45,109 bases of DNA from an uncultured Eubacterium sp. Lineage in GTDB: Bacteria; Bacillota; Clostridia; Lachnospirales; Lachnospiraceae. Both the position numbers and the translations under genes were made by a program. The stretch lies in NCBI GenBank assembly GCA_947384955.1, contig CANDJC010000027.1, positions 1 to 45,109 of the forward strand. The letters are read 5' to 3'. The notes below the pieces were generated by a model, which worked only from the letters and a program-made list of their open reading frames with translations, was not told where the DNA came from and ran no database searches. This document shows, piece by piece, positions 25,257 through 31,514 of this stretch (position 1 is its first letter; each line of letters begins with the position of its first letter).

Positions 25257-25549
25257 TCGGACGCTGGATAAGTGTGTCTGCCCTGTCTCAGTGTTCCGTT
25301 ACAGAATGTAAGAAGCCCTAAGCATTCTGCATCGAGGCAGTGGCTGCGGACGGACCGGCGCCTGATGCCCTGGCGTTACTGGCTGGGCATACTTAGTGGT
25401 GCTGGCAGGCGCCTTTTGGGGACTTCAGAGTTTTTTCCGGCTGCAGGCACTGCGTCCCCAAATCCTGGGTATTGAGCAGAATGCTAAGGGCTTCTAACAT
25501 TCTTCCACAGTCACACTGAGACAGGGCAGACACACTTATCCAGCTGGTT
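25257..25549 (+). repeat. Structured intergenic repeat, copy R4, core type A
   Basis: Outer stem 25264-25293 pairs with 25514-25543, 30 of 30. Inner stem 25304-25330 pairs with 25476-25502, 25 of 27, with mismatches at the same two places as in R3. Core type A as in R2. Outer stem is of the R3 type (GGATAAG...TCTGCC...TGTCTCAGTG). The preceding gap 25040-25256 holds nothing I recognise. Confidence 0.9.
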
Positions 25550-25568
25550 TTCGCGGGGTTTCAGAGTG

Positions 25569-25630
25569 TCAGACAAACCGCCGCCAGACATTCCATAATC
25601 AGACAAACTGCCGTCAGACAATCTAAAACC
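25569..25630 (+). repeat. Two direct copies of a ~30-bp unit between R4 and R5
   Basis: CAGACAAACCGCCGCCAGACA is followed about 31 bp later by CAGACAAACTGCCGTCAGACA. They fill most of the 100-bp spacer between the two inverted structured repeats. Role unknown. Confidence 0.5.
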
Positions 25631-25643
25631 TGAATTCTATCGA

Positions 25644-25940
25644 AATCAGCTGGATGGAGAAACTTTTTCCTTCGGATGTGACTTTGGAGAAAAATTAGAA
25701 GTTCTTAGTTTTCTGCTCACCACCCAGGATTTGGGGACACACTGTCTGCCTCCATAGAAAACCATGAAGTCCCCAAAAGGCGCCTGCCAGTGTCACTGCA
25801 TAACCCCATCCAATAACGCCAGGGCATCAGGCGCCGGTCCGTCCGCAGCCACTGCCTGGATGCAGAAAACTTAGAACTTCTTATTTTTCGGAAACCGGAA
25901 CATCCGAAGGAAAAAGTTTCTCCATCCAGCGTCCGCGAAG
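25644..25940 (-). repeat. Structured intergenic repeat, copy R5, core type A
   Basis: Outer stem 25650-25678 pairs perfectly with 25901-25929 (29 bp). Inner arms again carry CTAAG on both sides, with the GTTTTCTGC variant as in R2. Outer stem sequence is of the R2 type (GGATGGAGA-ACTTTTTCCTTC). Core type A. It ends about 45 bp before the spoIIGA promoter. Confidence 0.9.
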
Positions 25941-25983
25941 CCACCCCCCTCTCTCCCAAGTTTTCCTGCACAACCCTAAAACT

Positions 25984-26016
25984 TTGACATTTTTTTCCCT
26001 CCCCATCATCTAAAAT
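25984..26016 (+). promoter_or_regulatory. spoIIG-type promoter with long spacing and Spo0A-like box
   Basis: TTGACA (25984-25989) and TAAAAT (26011-26016) are 21 bases apart, too far for ordinary sigma-A use. Bacillus spoIIG has the same oddity (22 bases) and depends on Spo0A. On the minus strand TGTCAAA over the -35 fits a 0A box. A small hairpin GCTGCA-ATTCA-TGCAGC follows at 26025-26041. Confidence 0.55.
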
Positions 26017-26056
26017 AAAAAAGAGCTGCAATTCATGCAGCCTGTCAGAGACGGAG

Positions 26057-26869
26057 GTGGATGCAATATATGAAGTTTACATAGATGTGCTGGCGCTGAA
26101 CAATTTTTTTGCAGATTTAGCAGCTCTTCTGGCGGTCAATATTTTTTTAAGAAGAAGAGTGCGTGCGCACCGCATTTTAGCAGGAGCCGTGCTTGGAACA
26201 GCCGCAAGCTGTGCCGTGTTCATATTTTCAAAGCAGATGGCGGCTTATCTGCTGCTGGTGCATTTTGCTGTAAATCCTGCTGTGATTGTGTTTTGTTTTC
26301 GGGAAAAAACGAAACAGGATTTTTTTGCAGACCTTTGTGCAGGTTACTTTGTATTTCTTCTAATGGGAGGGATAACCGAGTGGCTGTATGAGGGAGGAAA
26401 CGGCTTGTTTTCTTATAAAATGGCGCTTTCTGCGGCTCTGATTCTGCTGTTTGCCGCGGTATGCTGGATAAAAAAGCAGCTGAAAAACCGTGTCCGTTAT
26501 TTTGAAGCACAGGTCAGCCAGAAAGGGAAAAAGATTCGGATAAAAGCGCTTTCGGACAGCGGCAACCTGCTGCGTGACCCTTATACAGGAAAGGCTGTGA
26601 GCATGATTGACCGCAGGGTTTATGAAACGGCGTTTGGCAGGGCAGGGGCGGTGCGGCTGATACCATACGAATCCTTAGGATGCCGGCACGGACTGCTCGA
26701 AGCAGTGACAATTGAGGAATTATGCTATGCATATGGAAGCTGCGAAAAGAAGATTCAAAAGGCTGTGCTGGGACTGGCAGACCATGCATTGTTTGAAAAG
26801 AAACCATATCAGATAATCATAAATCCACAGGAAAATCCAACAGGAGGCAGGTATGAGAAGGACGGATAG
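26057..26869 (+). CDS. spoIIGA: Sporulation sigma-E factor-processing peptidase
   Basis: A 270-residue membrane-bound aspartic protease that cleaves pro-sigma-E at the septum. About five N-terminal helices ([19 protein letters not shown] at the start) are followed by a cytoplasmic protease domain with the motif D167-S-G-N-x-L-x-D-P. The predicted start is GTG 26057, but the best ribosome site (GGAGG, 26053-26057) overlaps that codon. No better in-frame start exists before the first helix, other than a non-standard ATA at 26066. It overlaps sigE by 17 bp, as usual for the spoIIG operon. Confidence 0.92.
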   Translation: MDAIYEVYIDVLALNNFFADLAALLAVNIFLRRRVRAHRILAGAVLGTAASCAVFIFSKQMAAYLLLVHFAVNPAVIVFCFREKTKQDFFADLCAGYFVFLLMGGITEWLYEGGNGLFSYKMALSAALILLFAAVCWIKKQLKNRVRYFEAQVSQKGKKIRIKALSDSGNLLRDPYTGKAVSMIDRRVYETAFGRAGAVRLIPYESLGCRHGLLEAVTIEELCYAYGSCEKKIQKAVLGLADHALFEKKPYQIIINPQENPTGGRYEKDG

Positions 26870-27593
26870 TATGCTGCTAAAGATGATAGGGACCTTTCAA
26901 TATATGCTAAAGCTCCCGGAAACAGAAAAGGAAATCTGGTATATCGGGGGTGCGGATGTGCTTCCGTCTCCGCTGGAGCCAGAGAAAGAGAATGAGTGTA
27001 TTGAAAAGCTGGCAGGAGAAGGCAGGGAAACGGAAGAAGCAAAAAGTCTTTTAATCGAGCATAATCTGCGGCTGGTTGTTTACATAGCTAAAAAATTTGA
27101 CAATACAGGTGTCGGCGTCGAGGATTTGATATCCATCGGGACGATTGGACTGATTAAAGCGATTAATACGTTTAATCCTTCTAAAAATATTAAACTGGCT
27201 ACATATGCGTCGCGCTGCATTGAAAACGAAATTCTGATGCATCTGCGCAGAACGAGCAAGACAAAACTGGAAGTATCGATTGATGAGCCGTTAAATGTAG
27301 ACTGGGACGGAAACGAGCTGCTTTTATCGGATATTCTGGGCACGGATGAGGATATTATATCGAAAGACATGGAATCCGAGGTAGAGAAAAAGCTGCTGCG
27401 CAATGCGGTAGACCGTCTGTCCGGGCGGGAACGCATGATTGTGGAGCTGCGGTTTGGCTATAATAAACCGGAGGGAAACGAGATGACGCAGAAAGAGGTC
27501 GCAGACCTTCTGGGAATTTCCCAGTCATATATTTCCAGGCTGGAGAAAAAGATTATGAAGCGGCTTCGCAAAGAAATCGTGCGTTTTGAATAA
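26853..27593 (+). CDS. sigE: RNA polymerase sporulation sigma factor E
   Basis: A 246-residue mother-cell sigma factor made as an inactive precursor. The N-terminal 25-30 residues (pro-sequence) precede [12 protein letters not shown]. Region 2 reads [16 protein letters not shown], then [20 protein letters not shown], and region 4.2 has [27 protein letters not shown] lies before ATG 26853. It is translated with spoIIGA, its activating protease. Confidence 0.97.
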   Translation: MRRTDSMLLKMIGTFQYMLKLPETEKEIWYIGGADVLPSPLEPEKENECIEKLAGEGRETEEAKSLLIEHNLRLVVYIAKKFDNTGVGVEDLISIGTIGLIKAINTFNPSKNIKLATYASRCIENEILMHLRRTSKTKLEVSIDEPLNVDWDGNELLLSDILGTDEDIISKDMESEVEKKLLRNAVDRLSGRERMIVELRFGYNKPEGNEMTQKEVADLLGISQSYISRLEKKIMKRLRKEIVRFE

Positions 27594-27608
27594 ACTGAGC
27601 AGAAAATT

Positions 27609-27645
27609 CCGGTTACAGTTTAGCCGAAGACGGAACTGTAACCGG
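27609..27645 (+). terminator. 12-bp hairpin after sigE
   Basis: CCGGTTACAGTT (27609-27620) pairs perfectly with AACTGTAACCGG (27634-27645). No T-run follows, so termination is uncertain, but its position just after the sigE stop suggests a 3' end. Confidence 0.5.
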
Positions 27646-27668
27646 TATGAGGGAAAGGCATGCTGTTC

Positions 27669-27697
27669 TTTACACAGCTGCCTTTATTTAGTATAAT
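27669..27697 (+). promoter_or_regulatory. Sigma-A promoter of the beta-CASP gene
   Basis: TTTACA (27669-27674), 17-base spacer, TATAAT (27692-27697). A perfect -10 separates this gene from the sporulation operon upstream. Confidence 0.75.
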
Positions 27698-27747
27698 AAA
27701 ACCAGATTCACCCACATAAGAATAAGAACGGGAAAGGAGCTGGTATT

Positions 27748-29358
27748 ATGCTACTGGAATTTTTAGGAGCTGCGCACGAGGTTACGGGAAGCTGCCACTT
27801 TATACAGTCAGCGGGCAAAAGCATGCTGGTGGACTGCGGGATGGAGCAGGGGCCGGATTTATATGAGAATCAGGAAATACCGGTCAATTCTGCGGCGATT
27901 GATTATGTATTTGTAACGCATGCCCATATTGACCATTCCGGACTGCTGCCGCTTTTGTACAGCCATGGGTTCCGCGGCAAAATCTATGCCACAAAAGCGA
28001 CTTGCGAGCTTTGTAACATTATGTTGAAAGACAGTGCCCATATCCAGATGTTTGAAGCCGAGTGGCGCAACCGCAAGGCAAAGCGTGCAGGGAAAAAAGA
28101 AGTAACGCCGCTTTATAATATGGACGATGCCATTGGGGTACTGCAGCATTTTATTCCATGTGAATACGATACGGAAATCGAAATTGACGAAGACGTAAAG
28201 GTGCGTTTTGTGGATGCCGGGCATCTGCTTGGCTCATCGAGCATTGAGCTGTGGATTACGGAAGATGCACAGACAAGAAAGCTCGTATTTTCCGGCGATA
28301 TCGGAACCGGAAACCGTCCGCTTATCAAGAATCCGGAATACATAAAAGAGGCAGATTATGTCATTATGGAGTCTACGTACGGCAACAGGCTGCATGCGGC
28401 GCCGCCGGATTATGCGGTTACGCTGGCAGAAGTAATTAAGGATACATTTATCCGGGGCGGAAATGTGGTCATACCGGCATTTTCCGTAGGCCGTACACAG
28501 GAGCTTTTGTTTTTCATGCGCCGCATCAAAGCGGAGCATCTGCTGCCTGGATTTGAGGATTTTGAAGTCTATGTAGACAGTCCGCTGTCTGTAGAGGCTA
28601 CGAATGTATTTCACAAAAATAACGAAATCTGCTTTAATGAAGAAGCCAAAAAACTGATTGCATCCGGCATCAATCCGATTCGGTTTGAGGGCTTAAAAAC
28701 TTCGGTTACCAGCGATGAATCCAGGGCAATTAACTTTGTAGAGCACCCGATTGTCATTATATCGGCGTCCGGCATGTGTGAGGCCGGCCGTATCCGTCAT
28801 CACTTAAAGCATAACCTGTGGCGGAGCGATTCTACAATTATATTTGTCGGATACCAGGTGCCGGGAACGCTTGGAAATTTCCTGTTAAACGGGACAAAAA
28901 AAGTAAAGCTGTTTGGCGAAACGGTAGAAGTAAAAGCCAAAATACTAAATCTTCCAGGCATCAGCGGACATGCGGATAAAGACCAGCTGACCAGATGGGC
29001 AGGCGCGTTTGCGGAAAGCATGCCGAAGAAATTTTTCATTGTACACGGCGAAGATGCACTGACCGATGCGTTTGCAGCGCATCTGAACCAGCAGTTCGGC
29101 TATGACGCACAGGCGCCGTACAGCGGGGATACATTTGATTTGTTAACAGGCGTGCAGATGAAACAGGGACAGCGCAAGCGCATCGAAAGAGAAGACCGCG
29201 TGAAGTCCATGAAAGCATCTAAAAATGTATTTGCAAGACTTCTGGCAGCAGGCGAACGTATTCTGGGTGTTATCCATAAATCAGAGGGGCGTCCGAATAA
29301 GGAATTAGCGAAATTCGCAGACCAGATTAATGCTTTGTGCGATAAGTGGAGCAAATAA
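27748..29358 (+). CDS. Beta-CASP metallo-beta-lactamase-fold RNase-like protein
   Basis: A 536-residue protein of the RNA-processing branch of the metallo-beta-lactamase fold. H58-x-H60-x-D62-H63 binds the two metals, and MESTYGNR begins the beta-CASP insert. Beta-CASP motifs are VIPAFSVGRTQE and IISASGMCEAGRI, with a final HGE and the RNA-specificity region after it. Relatives cut or trim RNA (CPSF-73, KH-free bacterial types). It is not RNase J by layout. GGAAAGGAG precedes the ATG. A trailing 60 residues (from about 475) is basic and may help RNA contact. Confidence 0.88.
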   Translation: MLLEFLGAAHEVTGSCHFIQSAGKSMLVDCGMEQGPDLYENQEIPVNSAAIDYVFVTHAHIDHSGLLPLLYSHGFRGKIYATKATCELCNIMLKDSAHIQMFEAEWRNRKAKRAGKKEVTPLYNMDDAIGVLQHFIPCEYDTEIEIDEDVKVRFVDAGHLLGSSSIELWITEDAQTRKLVFSGDIGTGNRPLIKNPEYIKEADYVIMESTYGNRLHAAPPDYAVTLAEVIKDTFIRGGNVVIPAFSVGRTQELLFFMRRIKAEHLLPGFEDFEVYVDSPLSVEATNVFHKNNEICFNEEAKKLIASGINPIRFEGLKTSVTSDESRAINFVEHPIVIISASGMCEAGRIRHHLKHNLWRSDSTIIFVGYQVPGTLGNFLLNGTKKVKLFGETVEVKAKILNLPGISGHADKDQLTRWAGAFAESMPKKFFIVHGEDALTDAFAAHLNQQFGYDAQAPYSGDTFDLLTGVQMKQGQRKRIEREDRVKSMKASKNVFARLLAAGERILGVIHKSEGRPNKELAKFADQINALCDKWSK

Positions 29359-29462
29359 AGCGTCCGCTGAGCCGGCCCGCCAGGCAGGAAACGGACTGCC
29401 TGGCAGCAGCCGGTTTCGTGTGCCAGGGGAAAGCCGGCAGCAGGAACTTCTGCAAGTCCTTG

Positions 29463-30245
29463 TCAGGTCAGCGACAGATAATTCTGCATGCTCTTTAACG
29501 CGGATTTTTCCAGCCTTGACACCTGTGCCTGCGAAATATGAATCTCCTCGGCCACCTCCATCTGCGTCTTTCCTTCAAAAAAACGCAGCTTAATAATATA
29601 ATTTTCTCTGTCGTTGAGCCGCTGCATGGCGTCTGATAAAGACAGCGATTCTATCCACTTGGATTCTTTGTTTTTCTTATCGGATATCTGGTCCATGACA
29701 TACAGGGTATCTCCGCCGTCGGTATAGACAGGCTCGTACAGGCTGACCGGCGTCTGAATGGCATCGAGTGCGAAGACGATTTCTGCTTTTGTAAGGCCCG
29801 CTTCTTTTGCGATTTCGTCTAATGTCGGCTCCTGGCTGGAAGTGCGGGTTAAGACTTCTTTTGCGTGGATAGCTTTGTATGCATTATCCCGCAGCGAACG
29901 GGAGACACGAATGCTGTTATTGTCTCTTAAATAGCGGCGGACTTCCCCGATAATCATCGGTACGGCATAAGTCGAGAATTTTACACCCATAGTCGGGTCA
30001 AAGTTATCGATTGATTTAATGAGCCCGATGCATCCAATCTGGAACAGGTCGTCCACGTTTTCATGATGATTGGAAAAGCGCTTGATTACGCTTAAAACGA
30101 GTCGCAGATTGCCGTTAATGTACTGTTCTCTGGCGTCCTGGTCGCCTTCTTTTATTCTTTTAAACAATTCTTCTTTTTCAGATTCTTTTAATACAGGCAG
30201 CTTTGCAGTATTTACGCCGCAGATTTCAACTTTATAGACAGCCAT
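29463..30245 (-). CDS. sigG: RNA polymerase sporulation sigma factor G
   Basis: A 260-residue forespore sigma factor. It starts MAVYKVEICGVNTAKLPVLK, the nearly invariant SigG opening. Region 2 is REQYINGNLRLVLSVIKRF and DDLFQIGCIGLIKSIDNF, and region 4 ends in HISQAQVSRLEKSALKSM. I chose ATG 30245 behind CCGGAGG; longer frames upstream are not conserved. It is in the usual Clostridia/Bacilli vicinity of sigE but inverted, convergent with the beta-CASP gene. A forespore-type promoter lies about 30 bp upstream. Confidence 0.97.
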   Translation of the reverse strand: MAVYKVEICGVNTAKLPVLKESEKEELFKRIKEGDQDAREQYINGNLRLVLSVIKRFSNHHENVDDLFQIGCIGLIKSIDNFDPTMGVKFSTYAVPMIIGEVRRYLRDNNSIRVSRSLRDNAYKAIHAKEVLTRTSSQEPTLDEIAKEAGLTKAEIVFALDAIQTPVSLYEPVYTDGGDTLYVMDQISDKKNKESKWIESLSLSDAMQRLNDRENYIIKLRFFEGKTQMEVAEEIHISQAQVSRLEKSALKSMQNYLSLT

Positions 30246-30272
30246 AGTTAACCTCCGGATTCTTGATAATAA

Positions 30273-30302
30273 AAGAATGCTCGAAATCACAGAAAATATT
30301 CA
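30273..30302 (-). promoter_or_regulatory. Forespore (sigma-F/G) promoter of sigG
   Basis: On the minus strand TGAATA (30302-30297), 17-base spacer, CATTCTT (30279-30273). The -35 is exact for TGMATA and the -10 matches 5 of 7 to CATACTA. The start would be about 20 bases before the sigG ATG. This fits the known autoregulation of sigG. Confidence 0.6.
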
Positions 30303-30403
30303 TAAAATATCCGGCACGTCCGATATATAAATCAGACTATGTCAAAAAGTCCGCCTGCGAAAACGGCTGCAGGGCATCAGAACGAGTACAGGGAGGTCGG
30401 AGT

Positions 30404-30652
30404 ATGGATGATGTATCATTAACCTATACGGGTATTATGAAGCAGGGAAGTGAAAAGATTGTCAGAGTACGGTTTGCAAGGAACGGCGAGAAAGATTTTG
30501 CAGAAGGGGTGATACCCGGCGGGAAAATTGAAAAATCCAGGGGGTTTTCGGATAAGGAGCTGGCGTCGCTTCGGTTTTACCTGAAGGCAAATGAAAAAGA
30601 TTTGTATGAAAAAGCAAAGGAAATTACAGGGTTTCGGGGGTATTTCCGATAA
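30404..30652 (+). CDS. Small conserved hypothetical protein
   Basis: An 82-residue soluble protein starting MDDVSLTYTGIMKQ. A short beta-strand-like half (KIVRVRFARNGEKDFAEGVIPG) is followed by a helical half (DKELASLRFYLKANEKDLYEKAKEI). GGGAGG precedes ATG 30404, which is why I do not extend to earlier ATGs. It is divergent from sigG, so its promoter would lie in the shared gap. Family not recognised. Confidence 0.7.
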   Translation: MDDVSLTYTGIMKQGSEKIVRVRFARNGEKDFAEGVIPGGKIEKSRGFSDKELASLRFYLKANEKDLYEKAKEITGFRGYFR

Positions 30653-30692
30653 CCGTTAAGAAATATTAAAAAAGTCTTAATAATTTAACCAA

Positions 30693-30721
30693 TTGGAACT
30701 TCATAAAAAATCCGTTACAAT
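30693..30721 (+). promoter_or_regulatory. Sigma-A promoter of the two-component system
   Basis: TTGGAA (30693-30698), 17-base spacer, TACAAT (30716-30721). The -10 lies in the left arm of a 12-bp inverted repeat, so a protein bound there would compete with RNA polymerase. Confidence 0.55.
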
Positions 30722-30759
30722 GTATCTGTGATTAATCATAATGCATGTAACGGATTTTT
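30708..30759 (+). terminator. 12-bp inverted repeat with T-tail: terminator of the small gene or operator of the next
   Basis: AAATCCGTTACA (30708-30719) is exactly complementary to TGTAACGGATTT (30746-30757), and T residues continue to 30759. As RNA it can terminate the upstream gene. As DNA it flanks the promoter start of the two-component genes and could bind the response regulator. A smaller palindrome TGATTAATCA sits at its centre (30729-30738). Confidence 0.5.
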
Positions 30760-30816
30760 ATCTGCCCGGGCATGCTTACGGGCCTGATGTTTCATGCAGG
30801 TATTTTGGAGGAAGCT

Positions 30817-31512
30817 ATGTACAATATTCTGGTTTGTGATGATGAAAAAGATATCGTGTCTGCGGTGCGCATTTATTTAAGCAGCGAAGGCTATACGGTA
30901 TATGAGGCTTTTAATGGCAGGGAGGCGCTGGAAGTAATCCAGAGGACGGAAATCCATCTGGTCCTGATGGACATTATGATGCCGCAGATGGACGGGATTG
31001 AAGCAATGGTTAAAATCCGGGAATACAGCAATGTGCCGGTCATACTGCTGACGGCAAAGGGCGAGGATACAGATAAAGTCCTGGGGCTTACGGTTGGAGC
31101 AGACGATTATGTAACCAAGCCGTTTAATCCGGTAGAGCTGCAGGCAAGGGTGAAATCCCAGCTGAGGCGTTATATGCAGTTAGGAGGCGGAAAGCAGAAT
31201 GAAGACCACAGGCTGTGCATCGGCGGCATTGAGCTGGATGATAAGTCTAAGGAGGTCACGTTAGACGGCGAGCCGGTAGCGCTGACCCGTACCGAGTACG
31301 ATATATTAAAGCTTTTAATGGAACATCCTGGCCAGGTATTTTCTCCGGGTGAAATCTATACGCAGGTGTGGAAGGATATTTCTTTCGGAACGGAGAATAC
31401 GGTAGCCGTACATATCCGCCATCTGCGCGAGAAGATTGAATATGACCCGGCGCAGCCCCGCTTTTTAAAAGTGGTCTGGGGAAGAGGTTATAAAATGGAA
31501 GGGGACAAATAA
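30817..31512 (+). CDS. OmpR/VanR-type response regulator
   Basis: A 231-residue DNA-binding regulator. Receiver domain: acidic pair D8-D9, phosphoacceptor D52 in MDIMMP, LLTAK and the conserved Lys in VTKPF. A winged-helix Trans_reg_C domain follows (about 130-230; PVALTRTEYDILKLLMEHPG and ENTVAVHIRHLREKI). I chose ATG 30817, preceded by TGGAGG. It is followed after two bases by the histidine kinase gene, its cognate partner. Target genes are unknown. Confidence 0.94.
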   Translation: MYNILVCDDEKDIVSAVRIYLSSEGYTVYEAFNGREALEVIQRTEIHLVLMDIMMPQMDGIEAMVKIREYSNVPVILLTAKGEDTDKVLGLTVGADDYVTKPFNPVELQARVKSQLRRYMQLGGGKQNEDHRLCIGGIELDDKSKEVTLDGEPVALTRTEYDILKLLMEHPGQVFSPGEIYTQVWKDISFGTENTVAVHIRHLREKIEYDPAQPRFLKVVWGRGYKMEGDK

Positions 31513-31514
31513 AA

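Noticed and set aside
25112-25475. Short plus-strand frames overlapping repeat R4
   Set aside because: They run through the palindromic element and its flank, with no conserved protein features.
28234-28614. Minus-strand frames inside the beta-CASP and transporter genes
   Set aside because: They are shadows of well-conserved plus-strand genes and lack protein-like composition.
29463-29593. Plus-strand frame 29330-29593 after the beta-CASP gene
   Set aside because: It is antisense to the 3' end of sigG and has no ribosome site.
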